64,000 bases of DNA from JBAXTE01 sp964653595 (GCA_964653595.1 CAZZHH010000013.1:9893-73892); one strand, 5' to 3'. Numbered from the stretch's first letter, positions 26,040 to 35,641 are shown. Numbers and translations: made by a program. The notes: a model not told the origin generated them from the letters alone.

Positions 26040-26086
26040 GTAAGATATAGTAGCTGCCCATCTAAAATGGCTGTTGGCTATCTTAC
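26040..26086. repeat. Interrupted inverted repeat next to dispersed element copy 1
   Basis: GTAAGATA at the left end pairs with TATCTTAC at the right end. Inner CCAT/ATGG pairs surround a CTAA-type loop. It forms a third potential hairpin in the lysS-TauE gap and is not present beside copy 2. Confidence 0.45.
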
Positions 26087-26210
26087 TTTATAGACTTTTG
26101 ATTTACATACTTTCGATCCCGAAAAATAAAAAATCTTTGATTTTTGTGATTTTTCGAGGATGCTCGAATTATTGAAAATCGAAGATTTTATAATTCGGCA
26201 CTTTATAAAC
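26085..26210 (-). repeat. Two-hairpin dispersed element, copy 1
   Basis: Bounded by copies of the motif AAGTYTATAAAGT. Hairpin 1 (26165-26197) has arms CGAATTAT/ATAATTCG plus AAAATC/GATTTT. Hairpin 2 (26116-26161) has arms ATCC-CGAAAAAT/ATTTTTCGGGAT with a further inner AAATC/GATTT stem. The same plan recurs on the plus strand at 38799-38923, with paired base changes. No reading frame. The element lies in the lysS 3' untranslated region, in the orientation of lysS. Confidence 0.75.
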
Positions 26211-27932
26211 TTATTTCTCTATCCACGCTTGTACCTCTTCTAGTTTGGCGGCGCCGATTTCGAGCTTGAGTTTCTTGCGCATTCCGTTTAGGTCGTTAAA
26301 CAACTTTTGGGCGTTGGCCTCTTTCAGACTTTGGATGGTATTGAAACCCAATTTGCGTAGGGCAGGAATCCAAGCTGTTGGAATTCCACGGACTTCGTAA
26401 TCGTTGTCGGTAGCCACTTCCGGTTTTTTTTCCGGACGCATTTGAGGGAAAAACAAAACATCCTGAATGGAGTGAGAGTTGGTCATGATCATTGCCAAAC
26501 GGTCGATGCCGATTCCCAAACCTGCCGTTGGAGGCATGCCGAATTCCAATGCTCTGAGGAAGTCTTCATCCAAGACCATCGACTCCTCGTCGCCACGTTT
26601 TCCAAGTTCCAATTGACTCTCGAAACGTTCTCGTTGATCGATCGGGTCGTTTAATTCGGAGTATGCGTTGCAAATTTCTTTCGCGTTGCAGACAGCTTCA
26701 AAACGTTCAACCAAACCCTCTTTGGAACGGTGTTTTTTTGCCAATGGTGACATTTCTACTGGGTAATCGTAGATGAATGTTGGTTGGATTAGTTTGTGCT
26801 CACAGTTTTCACCGAATATCTCATCGATTAACTTTCCTTTTCCCATGCTGTCGTCAATCGGAACGTTCAGTTTCTTGGCGGTTTCACGAAGTTCTGCTTC
26901 TTCCATATTTGAGATATCGATGCCGGTGAAGTGCTCAATGGCTTCGAACATGGTGAAACGTTTCCAAGGACGCTTGAAGTCGATGATGTTTTCACCCACT
27001 TGAATTTGGGTGGTTCCGTTGAGTGCTATGGCGACTCTTTCCACCATCTCTTCCACGGTATCCATCATCCAGAAATAATCCTTATAGGCAACGTAAAGTT
27101 CCATTTGGGTGAACTCGGGGTTGTGGAAACGGTCCATTCCCTCGTTTCGGAAATCTTTTGAAAATTCATACACACCGTCAAAACCGCCCACGATTAAACG
27201 TTTCAGGTACAATTCGTTGGCAATACGCAAGTACAACGGCATATCCAGTGTGTTGTGGTGTGTTTTGAAAGGACGAGCCGCTGCACCGCCATAGATCGGT
27301 TGCAAAATCGGTGTTTCCACTTCGAGATACCCTTTTTCGTTCAGGAATTCACGCATGGTATTCACCAATTTGGTGCGTTTTACAAAGGTCTCTTTCACCT
27401 CGGGGTTGACGATCAAATCGAGATAACGCATTCTGTAGCGTTGTTCTGGATCGGTGAATGCATCCCATACTTTGTCCTCTTTTTCACGGACAATCGGAAG
27501 TGGTCGCAAGGTTTTGCTCAAAATGGTGAATTCTTTCACATGAATGGTGACTTCGCCCATTTGGGTGATGAATACAAACCCTTTCACTCCGATGATATCG
27601 CCGAGATCGAGTTGTTTTTTAAACACATTGTTGTACATCGATTTATCTTCGTCAGGACAGATGTCGTCACGTTTGAAATATAGTTGAATCCTGCCCATGG
27701 AATCCTGTAGTTCAACAAAACTGGCGGCGCCCATGATCCGGCGGTTCATGATCCGGCCGGCGATGCTGACCTCTTGAAACAAGGTTTGATTTGCTTCAAA
27801 TTTGGTTAATATTTCGGTTGTGGTTGCATTCACGTCGTATGCGGCTGCCGGGTATGCATTGATTCCGATTTGGGACAACTCTGTTAAACAGTTGCGTCTT
27901 AAAATTTCCTGTTCACTCAATTCGATACTCAT
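26211..27932 (-). CDS. lysS: Lysyl-tRNA synthetase, class II
   Basis: A 573-residue enzyme that charges tRNA-Lys. OB-fold anticodon-binding domain (about 55-160), then the class II catalytic core with motif 2 (FRNEGMDRFHNPEFTQME) and motif 3 (GLGIGIDRLAM, about 475). After the normal LysRS end (about 500) comes an extra 70-residue tail with a helix-hairpin-helix look (GIPTAWIPALRKLGF...), an extension seen in Bacteroidota LysRS. GC is higher than in most neighbours (26 of 60 in line 27301-27360). A clean promoter box lies at 27958-27965. Confidence 0.97.
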   Translation of the reverse strand: MSIELSEQEILRRNCLTELSQIGINAYPAAAYDVNATTTEILTKFEANQTLFQEVSIAGRIMNRRIMGAASFVELQDSMGRIQLYFKRDDICPDEDKSMYNNVFKKQLDLGDIIGVKGFVFITQMGEVTIHVKEFTILSKTLRPLPIVREKEDKVWDAFTDPEQRYRMRYLDLIVNPEVKETFVKRTKLVNTMREFLNEKGYLEVETPILQPIYGGAAARPFKTHHNTLDMPLYLRIANELYLKRLIVGGFDGVYEFSKDFRNEGMDRFHNPEFTQMELYVAYKDYFWMMDTVEEMVERVAIALNGTTQIQVGENIIDFKRPWKRFTMFEAIEHFTGIDISNMEEAELRETAKKLNVPIDDSMGKGKLIDEIFGENCEHKLIQPTFIYDYPVEMSPLAKKHRSKEGLVERFEAVCNAKEICNAYSELNDPIDQRERFESQLELGKRGDEESMVLDEDFLRALEFGMPPTAGLGIGIDRLAMIMTNSHSIQDVLFFPQMRPEKKPEVATDNDYEVRGIPTAWIPALRKLGFNTIQSLKEANAQKLFNDLNGMRKKLKLEIGAAKLEEVQAWIEK

Positions 27933-27957
27933 AATCTATGTGATGTTTTTTTGGTTG

Positions 27958-27965
27958 CAAAGATA
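27958..27965 (-). promoter_or_regulatory. -7 box of the lysS promoter
   Basis: TATCTTTG followed by CA on the minus strand, 25 bases before the lysS start; exact TAnnTTTG match. Confidence 0.6.
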
Positions 27966-28044
27966 CAAAAAATGTGGGTTTAATAAAATCGGTGTCAAAA
28001 CGAATAAAATTATATAAAGAGAATCTTGGAATTATAAATAGTCT

Positions 28045-28356
28045 CTATTTCCTTACATTTCCAATCTTGTTTTCTATAGATTTTATTTTTGAATTAATTC
28101 GATTCTTCTTTTCGGGTTGGATATCGAATTTCACCGATGAATAAACCCGTTTACAATCTTTTTCAATTTGTTGATACGAGAGATTTAAAAGGTGAAGAGC
28201 TTCTGCCATCGTCTCGGTTTCAAAAATCGTCCCCATGGGCGTAAGTTGATAATCGATTCCAGTTTCGTCAATCATTTTAATAATTTTGCTTACATATTCG
28301 CTTACGCTAGCTCCTTTATCGGTTGGAAACATAGCAAATTCTACTAATACTGACAT
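28045..28356 (-). CDS. MTH1187/YkoF-like thiamine-binding protein
   Basis: A 103-residue small cytoplasmic protein with a ferredoxin-like fold pattern. It opens with VEFAMFPTDKGASVSEYVSK and has the YQLTPMGTIFE strand typical of the thiamine-binding (formerly DUF77) family. The last 15 residues are Lys-rich. Members bind thiamine or its pyrimidine part, and some associate with thiamine transport, but no thiamine genes are nearby. No promoter or riboswitch could be identified upstream. Confidence 0.85.
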   Translation of the reverse strand: MSVLVEFAMFPTDKGASVSEYVSKIIKMIDETGIDYQLTPMGTIFETETMAEALHLLNLSYQQIEKDCKRVYSSVKFDIQPEKKNRINSKIKSIENKIGNVRK

Positions 28357-28472
28357 ACATTTATATTTTTAATAGCGTTAAAGAGGCATGGTTTATTCTC
28401 AAATTTGGCAGAGGTTTTTATTTATCAAAATCATCATTCAATTATTCCTTAGAATCAATAAAATATCACTTT

Positions 28473-29192
28473 TTAGAAAAACCCAATTTCAATACCTACT
28501 ATAGTGCGCGGAAGTTCGATAGAATTTGAGGAGTTTAATTTTGAATTAAATAGATTTGAAAGACGATACGACGACCAAAAAGCAACTCTTCCATATCCAA
28601 TTTTCGCTTTTAATCCCCAGTTTATATCCGCGATATAGTTGAGGTTGTATAGAGTTGTTTTTACTTTAGTGCTACCGCTATATGGGGTAGATAGTTTGTC
28701 CCAGTAGTTATGACGGGCCAAATAGTTAATAGTACCATAAAGACCAAAATCGAAATATTTTCCAATTTTATCACCTCTTTTTCCAAAATTAATTCGGTTA
28801 AAGTAGTCCATGCCAAATGCTGAAAAGGATAAATACTCTTTATCATGCATTGTTGAATCGGGAAAAATGTTTGAACCATATTGAGCAAATCGATACCTAC
28901 TATTTGAAATAATAATATCAGCTCCTATATCGAAATGATTATTGAGCTTTAGTTTATACCTTGCTCCAAACTTCCAATCTCTCGAAAATCCATATTTTAA
29001 ATCATAGGCATCTCCTTCTGGCAGACCTATTACCCAAGCATAAGAGCCAAACAGATGGATGAAATTGGTGCGATTTTGTCCCCATTTTTTAGGTTGATAG
29101 AGCGATTGAGGGTTTTCGTCTAATATCACTTCCTGAGCAATGATGACAGTCGAAAAAAATATCGACAAAAATAATATTACTATCTTTTTCAT
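28473..29192 (-). CDS. Outer membrane beta-barrel protein
   Basis: A 239-residue exported protein with a signal peptide (about 1-19, ending IIAQ), alternating amphipathic strands and a C-terminal aromatic (GIEIGFF), the usual signal for outer-membrane insertion. It starts 10 bases after the subtilase stop codon, so the two form an operon. The protease may process or depend on the barrel, but this is inference. No specific family is recognised beyond a general small-barrel pattern. Confidence 0.78.
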   Translation of the reverse strand: MKKIVILFLSIFFSTVIIAQEVILDENPQSLYQPKKWGQNRTNFIHLFGSYAWVIGLPEGDAYDLKYGFSRDWKFGARYKLKLNNHFDIGADIIISNSRYRFAQYGSNIFPDSTMHDKEYLSFSAFGMDYFNRINFGKRGDKIGKYFDFGLYGTINYLARHNYWDKLSTPYSGSTKVKTTLYNLNYIADINWGLKAKIGYGRVAFWSSYRLSNLFNSKLNSSNSIELPRTIVGIEIGFF

Positions 29193-29202
29193 GTATTGAT
29201 AA

Positions 29203-30867
29203 TTAGTTGGTTTTATTCATGTTTTGCAATTCTCTTGTCCATTCTTGAAATCCGTTTTTATAAGCAATTCTCACTTTGTATCCCATTGGAAGATCGGATA
29301 ATGGTATGGATGTAACAATTTTTGAGAAGACTTTAATTACTCCATAACGAATTAATTTCCCTTCCGTGTTTGCAATATGAAAAAACATAAGATGATTTGA
29401 ATTTAAGTCACTCAAAAACCCATCTGGGTAGTTTTCTTTTAATTTTTTATCATAAAATTTTTCGTAAATCAATTGGGTGCTATCGAGAGCTCTGGTATTT
29501 AAGATTAACAATGTATCTTTTTCAATTACAAATTGAAATACATCCCCTTCTTTTTTTGTTCTTTTTTCTTTGCTGAAAAAGTAGGATGCTTGAGGAACCC
29601 CATACCCATGGGCATAATCGTAATAGGGGAATAGATCTCCAGAGTGTTCTATTTCTGTCTTTATCTCCATATTCTTTTTTTCCAACTTGGTTTGCCAAGC
29701 ACATGCAGCAAAACCAGAGACTAATGGGGTTGCAAATGAGGTTCCGTAAGCAACTTCAATGGATTTACCTGGAGTGGCAACGGTGACTTTTCCGTATGCA
29801 GCAACATTGGGTTTTAGTCTACCATCTTTGGTAGGGCCAAAAGAGCTGAAGTTGATGTGATAATCCAAACGAGGATCAATACCACCTACTGAAATAATAC
29901 TATCTGCATCTGCTGGGGTAGAAAGTACTTTCCAATCGTTATCTCCATCATTGCCCATAGCGTTTATTACCAGCATTCCCTTTTGGGCTGCCATGTTGGC
30001 CGCTTTTGAGATCAAACTATGAGTTCCATCCATTTGCTCTGGAAAGTATCGATCTTTGGTATATCCCAATGAACTGCTGATAATGTGTGCTCCATTTTTA
30101 TCGGCCCATTCAGCGGCAGCCAACCAATATTGTTCTTCTGCAAAAGGCTCGGAGTTCACCTCGGTACGAGCTAACAAAAATTCTGCACCAGTTGCCAAAC
30201 CAAGAGGGATAGAATCGTATATCCCAGCAATGTTTGAAAAAGTGCTTAACCCATGACTGTTGTATGAATAAACGAAATCCTTATTTTTGGTAAAATCAAA
30301 TGTTTTGATGATTCTCTTTTCCTCACGAATGTGTTTAAATGCTGGATGAGTGTCTACTTCTGGAAAACCACCATCAAAAATCGCTATCCGGATCCCTTTG
30401 CCATCGATGCCATTTTTTTGAAACAAATCACCTTGCATTCTGCTTAATTGCTGTAACGCTAAACTTTTAGGGTCATTGTCGAAATTCTGTGTGTTTTTTT
30501 TGGCTGAAGAAATCTGTCCTTTCCCTTGCAGAAGTATGATTTCTTTTACAAAAGGAAGTTTGGCAATTTCGATTATTTGATCGTTGGTTGCCCATACAAA
30601 TACCCCATTAAACCAACGACTCACACAACCAACTTTTAAAGACAACTCTTCGACTTTTTGAACATATGTTTCTGAAACTGGAAAATCGGTACTGTCTTCT
30701 ATTGAAATGCCAAACATAACTTTTCTATCTATAGCTTTTGCATCGAAATAGGATAGAGGATTGAAAGTTTCGCCTTGTTTGTCTTTAAAAACAACGAAAA
30801 AAGAGTTTTGTGCTTGTAATAGAATAGCGCAAAAAACAAAAGAGATAAATAAAATATATGTTTTCAT
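29203..30867 (-). CDS. Exported subtilisin-family (S8) serine protease
   Basis: A 554-residue protein with a signal peptide (about 1-20) and an N-terminal inhibitor-like segment (about 20-125). The S8 catalytic domain has all three active residues: Asp in IAIFDGGFPE (about 165), His in YNSHG (about 205) and Ser in GTSFATPLVSG (about 390). The C-terminal 100 residues form a small beta-rich domain and lack a type IX sorting signal. It therefore probably acts in the periplasm or leaves by another route. The frame opens at a TTG (30873), but the ATG at 30867 begins a better signal peptide. It is followed by a barrel gene. Confidence 0.93.
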   Translation of the reverse strand: MKTYILFISFVFCAILLQAQNSFFVVFKDKQGETFNPLSYFDAKAIDRKVMFGISIEDSTDFPVSETYVQKVEELSLKVGCVSRWFNGVFVWATNDQIIEIAKLPFVKEIILLQGKGQISSAKKNTQNFDNDPKSLALQQLSRMQGDLFQKNGIDGKGIRIAIFDGGFPEVDTHPAFKHIREEKRIIKTFDFTKNKDFVYSYNSHGLSTFSNIAGIYDSIPLGLATGAEFLLARTEVNSEPFAEEQYWLAAAEWADKNGAHIISSSLGYTKDRYFPEQMDGTHSLISKAANMAAQKGMLVINAMGNDGDNDWKVLSTPADADSIISVGGIDPRLDYHINFSSFGPTKDGRLKPNVAAYGKVTVATPGKSIEVAYGTSFATPLVSGFAACAWQTKLEKKNMEIKTEIEHSGDLFPYYDYAHGYGVPQASYFFSKEKRTKKEGDVFQFVIEKDTLLILNTRALDSTQLIYEKFYDKKLKENYPDGFLSDLNSNHLMFFHIANTEGKLIRYGVIKVFSKIVTSIPLSDLPMGYKVRIAYKNGFQEWTRELQNMNKTN

Positions 30868-30928
30868 CAACAATTTATGATATTATAAAATAAATGAAAG
30901 AAACTTATTTAGTTGACTTTGTTGAGTG

Positions 30929-30936
30929 CAAATATA
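30929..30936 (-). promoter_or_regulatory. -7 box of the protease-barrel operon
   Basis: TATATTTG followed by CA on the minus strand, 61 bases before the ATG at 30867. Confidence 0.5.
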
Positions 30937-31042
30937 CTACATTGTTTATGTTTTTTTAATTTTTCATAACACACCGATGTAAAAAATGAATCGTATTTGA
31001 TTTTTTTGTATTTTTACTCATTATTTATTTAATATATTTCTA

Positions 31043-32161
31043 ATGATCAAACATCTATTTTTGTCCGCATTTTTATTGATTGCTGGATTTGCAAATGCCC
31101 AAAAAACCCAAATTACATCTATCAAAGGAACGTATTTGCCTGTTCCTGGGGTTGTTTTTGCTTCCCAAAAAGTAGTTTTACAACATTTTGACTACAACAA
31201 AAACTCTATTATTGACTCTGCGGTGATTGACAAAAATGGTTCTTTTGTTTTCAATACAAAAATTCCAAAATACGATTTTTATCGATTATTTTTCAACGGA
31301 AATAATACCTTGTTGATTCTTGTTCCTGGTGAAAAAACAAGTCTCACCATTGATCCTTCCAAAAATTATCAATTGGTAAAAGTGGAAAGTTCTTCCGATG
31401 AAAATAAACAATTTTTGCAGTTTAGAAACATTGAAGAACTTTACAAAATTAAATTAGATAGTATTCAAGGTGTTTTCAGAACCTTAAATCAAAACGGTAA
31501 TACTTCTGAGAATGATGTTTTGCAGAAATCTTGGTTTAAAGTAGATTCTATTCGAAAAAATGAGATCGCTTCGTTGTTGCAAACCAAACCTCATCTGCTT
31601 TCCAATATTGCTTTTGCAGATAATATTGGAATGGATTCATTTCCTGAAACTTTTGAAATGGTAGCAAAATCGTTGATAGCAAAATTTCCAGAAAATTTGT
31701 TTGTAAAAGACTTCAATAACAAAGTAGGAGCTGCTAAAGCAACAGTCATTGGGAATATAGCACCCGACATAATTCAAAAAGATACTGCCGGAAATATTAG
31801 AAAACTTAGCGAACTTCGAGGAAAATGGGTTATTATCGATTTTTGGGCATCGTGGTGCAGACCTTGTAGAGCAGAAAACCCTCATATGGTAGAGGTCTAC
31901 AATAAATACAACAGCAAGGGGTTGGAGATTTTTGGTGTCTCTTTAGATAAATCGGCAAATAGTTGGAAACAAGCTATCGTTGCGGATGGATTACGGTGGA
32001 CTCAAGTGAGTGATTTAAAGTATTGGGATGCAGAGCCTGCAAAAATATATGGGGTAAAGAGTATTCCTGCTACCGTAATTTTATCGCCAGAAGGAAAAGT
32101 AGTAGCTAAAAATCTAAGAGGAGAAGAGCTAGATAAATTTTTAGAATCTATCTTTAAATAG
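31043..32161 (+). CDS. TlpA-like thiol-disulfide oxidoreductase with DUF4369
   Basis: A 372-residue exported protein: signal peptide (about 1-19, ending ANAQ), an N-terminal DUF4369 beta domain (about 25-120), a helical linker and a C-terminal TlpA/ResA-type thioredoxin domain (about 235-372). The active site is C272-R-P-C275 in DFWASWCRPC. Such proteins reduce or exchange disulfides in the periplasm, for example in cytochrome c maturation. A cis-Pro block (SIPATVIL) is present. The gene is alone and convergent with recQ; a short AGAC/GTCT stem with a T run just after the stop codon may be its terminator. Confidence 0.93.
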   Translation: MIKHLFLSAFLLIAGFANAQKTQITSIKGTYLPVPGVVFASQKVVLQHFDYNKNSIIDSAVIDKNGSFVFNTKIPKYDFYRLFFNGNNTLLILVPGEKTSLTIDPSKNYQLVKVESSSDENKQFLQFRNIEELYKIKLDSIQGVFRTLNQNGNTSENDVLQKSWFKVDSIRKNEIASLLQTKPHLLSNIAFADNIGMDSFPETFEMVAKSLIAKFPENLFVKDFNNKVGAAKATVIGNIAPDIIQKDTAGNIRKLSELRGKWVIIDFWASWCRPCRAENPHMVEVYNKYNSKGLEIFGVSLDKSANSWKQAIVADGLRWTQVSDLKYWDAEPAKIYGVKSIPATVILSPEGKVVAKNLRGEELDKFLESIFK

Positions 32162-32225
32162 ACTTTTTCGTCTTTTTTTCTGATTTCTGGGGATTTTGTT
32201 GATGGAACTATTTTTTCTAGTTTGA

Positions 32226-34070
32226 TTAAAACCTCATTTTGGGTGCCTTCATGTGTATTTTTGAGGCAATATTATGCTCACTGCAGTATTTTACGATGGC
32301 TTTCAGAAAATGACCTCCATATTTATCGATTTTAAAGGTCCCAAAACCAGAAATTTGTCCCAATTCTAGTTGGTTTTGCGGGTAATAAGTGCATAGTTCA
32401 TACAAAGTACTATCGGATAAAACTACAAATGGAGGTACTCCTTGACTATTTGCTATTTGCATTCGTAACAACCTGAGGGTTGAAAATAGTTTCGTGTCGT
32501 AGTTTTCGGAGTAAGTTTTTGATGTTTTTATGTCTAGGTTTTTCACTCTTACCAGCATCACTTTTTCCGTACCTTTTAGAATGGGAGTTGCCAAAGAGGT
32601 AGTCTTCAAAATAGGAAATTGAGTTTCTGTTTGTATTAACACCCCTTTTTGAATGAGTTGACGTATAACCGAGTTCCAAAAAAAATCGGGCTGTCCATCC
32701 CCAATACCATAGGTTTTAATTTCTCTCATCGATGGAGTGATTTTTGAGGATTTAGACCCTCTTAGAAAATCTACGATCATCCCCGAACCATAACGCTCGC
32801 CAAGTCTCAATATAGCAGAAAGTACTTTTTGACATTCAATAGTTCCGTCGTACTCATCTACCGAGGTAAGACAGAAATCGCAAGATTTACAGTTCCCATC
32901 ATGTTTTTCACCAAAGTAGTTCATCAAGTACTGTCTTCTGCACGAAGTTGTTTCAGCAAAAGAAACCATCCTCCTTAATTTACGATGTAAAATGGCGTTT
33001 AAATCAAGGTCGTCGCCACTGTTGATGATGTTTTTCCATTTAGCCACATCTCCTTTAGAATAGAAGAGGTGGGCTTCGGCCCTGGACCCATCGCGACCTG
33101 CTCTTCCAGTTTCTTGGTAGTATCCTTCCATGTTTTTGGGTAAATCTGCGTGGATTACAAATCGAACATTCGATTTATCAATGCCCATCCCAAATGCAAT
33201 TGTAGCAACTACTATCTTAATCTTGTCTTTTGAAAAATCAGATTGTACTTGAGCTCTAACCTCTGAAGGGAGCCCTGCATGATAACAGGCAACAGAATGT
33301 CCTAATTTTTGAACAAATAAGGCCATTTTTTCTGTAGATTTCCTGGATAAACAATATATTATTCCAGAATTGTTTCTATTTTCTTTTAAATATTTAGATA
33401 AAAATGTGTTTAAATCGCTTTTTGGTTTAACGTAATAATATATGTTTGGCCTATTGAAAGATGATTTAAATTTTTTCGAATTTTTAAGGTGTAACAAACT
33501 TGTGATATCTTTTTGAGTAGATTCGTCGGCACTAGCGGTGAGAGCCATAATGGGAACCAATGGAAAATGTTCTTTTAGGGAACTCAAATTTAAATAATCG
33601 GGACGAAAATCGTGTCCCCACTGTGAGATGCAATGCGCTTCGTCGATGGCAAAAAGCGAGATGTTCATCTTTTTAAGATAGTCAAACATGTAACTATTCA
33701 ATTGTAAACGCTCAGGCGATATATACAAAAGTTTAGTTTGCCCATGATATATTTGATTGAAAACATCTTGTTGTTGTTCCTGCGATTGTGAGGAGTTGAG
33801 ACACACGGCTGAAATACCATTCATTTGAAGAGAATCTACTTGGTCTTTCATTAGTGAAATCAAAGGCGACACTACTACCGTAAGACCCGGCAGCATGAGA
33901 GCAGGAATTTGAAAGCAGATAGATTTTCCACCCCCTGTTGGCATTAGCACGAGGGTGTCGTTGCCCATAAGGGTGTTGGCAATGATCTCTTCTTGACGAT
34001 CTTTAAAATCGGAATATCCAAAATACTTTTTTAGAACACTTTTTGGTTCGTTTGCAGAGTGGTTTGTCAT
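32226..34070 (-). CDS. recQ: ATP-dependent DNA helicase RecQ
   Basis: A 614-residue 3'-5' helicase. It has Walker A MPTGGGKS (about 41-48), DEAH in IDEAHCISQWGHDFR, the second helicase lobe with the GRAGRDG block, four zinc-binding Cys (SCRRQYLMNYFGE to CDFC), a winged-helix RQC domain, and a C-terminal HRDC domain (about 525-600). RecQ unwinds recombination and replication intermediates. The length agrees with the family norm (about 610). Its start lies 9 bases after the stop of the small lipoprotein gene, so both are likely on one transcript. Confidence 0.97.
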   Translation of the reverse strand: MTNHSANEPKSVLKKYFGYSDFKDRQEEIIANTLMGNDTLVLMPTGGGKSICFQIPALMLPGLTVVVSPLISLMKDQVDSLQMNGISAVCLNSSQSQEQQQDVFNQIYHGQTKLLYISPERLQLNSYMFDYLKKMNISLFAIDEAHCISQWGHDFRPDYLNLSSLKEHFPLVPIMALTASADESTQKDITSLLHLKNSKKFKSSFNRPNIYYYVKPKSDLNTFLSKYLKENRNNSGIIYCLSRKSTEKMALFVQKLGHSVACYHAGLPSEVRAQVQSDFSKDKIKIVVATIAFGMGIDKSNVRFVIHADLPKNMEGYYQETGRAGRDGSRAEAHLFYSKGDVAKWKNIINSGDDLDLNAILHRKLRRMVSFAETTSCRRQYLMNYFGEKHDGNCKSCDFCLTSVDEYDGTIECQKVLSAILRLGERYGSGMIVDFLRGSKSSKITPSMREIKTYGIGDGQPDFFWNSVIRQLIQKGVLIQTETQFPILKTTSLATPILKGTEKVMLVRVKNLDIKTSKTYSENYDTKLFSTLRLLRMQIANSQGVPPFVVLSDSTLYELCTYYPQNQLELGQISGFGTFKIDKYGGHFLKAIVKYCSEHNIASKIHMKAPKMRF

Positions 34071-34078
34071 GGTGTGAA

Positions 34079-34591
34079 CTATCGTTTTTTTACAATTATT
34101 TCTGGAGTTTTTATTGCGTTGCTAATATGGAGGGCCCTGTCGCATATACGACATTCAAACTGGATGGTGTCGTACGTAGACGAAAAATTATTGATAGGGA
34201 CTTGTATCGATATTGTTCCTTTGAGTGGTTGGTTTTCTGTAGATGTATTCAAAACAGGGATTCTTGCATTAAACGTTTCGAATAATATTGGTTTTACAAA
34301 TACACCACGTTGTTTCTCATAGTAATCGATAAAAAAATTATAATAATAGATGGATGATGTGTCAAAAGGAGGTTGTATGTTCGTGCTATTCAATCCAACA
34401 TCACCATCCCCATCGGTAAAATCGATAAGTATCATTCCATAATTATCGATAGCAGTACCACTCGGAATTTTATAGAAACTATTAAATGATATTTGAGGTT
34501 CCACGGGATATTCTTCTACCTTTTTACAAGAGACAAACCCCAGCAAATGGATCGTTAAAATAAAAAAAAAGAAATAAAACCGTAAGTGCAT
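34079..34591 (-). CDS. Putative lipoprotein upstream of recQ
   Basis: A 170-residue protein with a lipoprotein signal (cleavage before C22, FVSCKK). The mature part holds an Asp/Gly-rich DFTDGDGDVGLN stretch (about 52-63) that looks like a calcium-binding turn and recurs in many Bacteroidota surface lipoproteins. A jelly-roll or Ig-like beta fold is likely. No named family recognised. It is the first gene before recQ and divergent from the LuxE-like gene. Confidence 0.75.
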   Translation of the reverse strand: MHLRFYFFFFILTIHLLGFVSCKKVEEYPVEPQISFNSFYKIPSGTAIDNYGMILIDFTDGDGDVGLNSTNIQPPFDTSSIYYYNFFIDYYEKQRGVFVKPILFETFNARIPVLNTSTENQPLKGTISIQVPINNFSSTYDTIQFECRICDRALHISNAIKTPEIIVKKR

Positions 34592-34603
34592 AAATTAACC
34601 TCT

Positions 34604-34611
34604 TATCTTTG
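34604..34611 (+). promoter_or_regulatory. -7 box of the LuxE-like gene
   Basis: TATCTTTG followed by CA, 31 bases upstream of the ATG at 34643, in the 51-base divergent gap. Confidence 0.55.
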
Positions 34612-34642
34612 CAAAAAATATCTCAGACAAAAGTAATTTAAA

Positions 34643-35641
34643 ATGAGCAATTTTGGAACAATTTTTTCAAAAAAAATTTTCAACATGCAAACGGAGGATG
34701 ATTTTAAAAAAGCTTCCTTGGAGTTGTTTTATTACCAATATTCTCATTGCAAAATTTATAAAGATTTTATTGACTTTTTAAAGGTTGATCCGAACGATGT
34801 TTCGGAGATTGAAAAAATTCCATTTTTACCTATTCAGTTTTTTAAAAACCATTTAATTACTTCTACCGATGCAAATCCAAAACTCTGTTTTGAGAGTAGT
34901 GCGACCACAGGTTCCCAAGTTTCGAAACACTTTTTAGCTTCTCCAGAGATATATATCGAAAGTTTTTCTCGTAACTTTGAATCCCATTTTGGAAAACCTC
35001 AATCAGCGTTTATCCTTGCATTATTACCCTCATATCTTGAACGATCTTCCTCCTCTTTGGTGTTTATGGTTGATTATTTAATAAATCAGTCAGCCAAAAA
35101 AGAGTCTGGATTTTTTATGTACAACACACATGATTTGAGTCTCATATTGCACGATTTAGCGAAACAAAAACAAAAAACAATTCTTTTTGGAGTCACTTTT
35201 GCCCTTTTAGATTTTGTGGAAAAGTATAAAATTGATTTTCCCGATTTAATAGTGATTGAAACTGGTGGAATGAAAGGTAGAAAGCAAGAAATTACACGTA
35301 ATCAGTTACAGGATGATCTTTGTGCTGGATTTGGAGTTCCCAACGTTTATTCAGAGTATGGCATGACAGAGTTGTTATCGCAAGGTTATACTAGAGGCAA
35401 ATCTACTTTTAGTTCACCACCCTGGATGAAAGTTTTGATCCGCGAAACAAACGATCCCTTATCTGTTCACCGTGTTGGAAAAAATGGAGGATTAAATGTT
35501 ATTGATCTTGCCAATATTGAAAGTTGTGCCTTTATTGCAACACAAGATTTGGCCACGGTTCATTCTGATGGAACCTTTGAGGTTTTAGGTCGATTTGATG
35601 ATAGTGAGATTAGAGGATGTAATCTAATGTCAATCAATTAG
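34643..35641 (+). CDS. LuxE/PaaK-like acyl-activating protein
   Basis: A 332-residue cytoplasmic protein of the acyl-protein synthetase (LuxE) branch of the adenylate-forming fold. It has an ESSATTGSQVSKHFL block (about 88-102, phosphate-binding loop) and YSEYGMTELLSQGY (about 236-249, the adenine-binding YGxTE motif). LuxE proteins activate fatty acids for a reductase; Bacteroidota homologues are often linked to surface glycan or lipid genes, but none is adjacent here. Its acyl substrate and acceptor are unknown. Confidence 0.85.
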   Translation: MSNFGTIFSKKIFNMQTEDDFKKASLELFYYQYSHCKIYKDFIDFLKVDPNDVSEIEKIPFLPIQFFKNHLITSTDANPKLCFESSATTGSQVSKHFLASPEIYIESFSRNFESHFGKPQSAFILALLPSYLERSSSSLVFMVDYLINQSAKKESGFFMYNTHDLSLILHDLAKQKQKTILFGVTFALLDFVEKYKIDFPDLIVIETGGMKGRKQEITRNQLQDDLCAGFGVPNVYSEYGMTELLSQGYTRGKSTFSSPPWMKVLIRETNDPLSVHRVGKNGGLNVIDLANIESCAFIATQDLATVHSDGTFEVLGRFDDSEIRGCNLMSIN

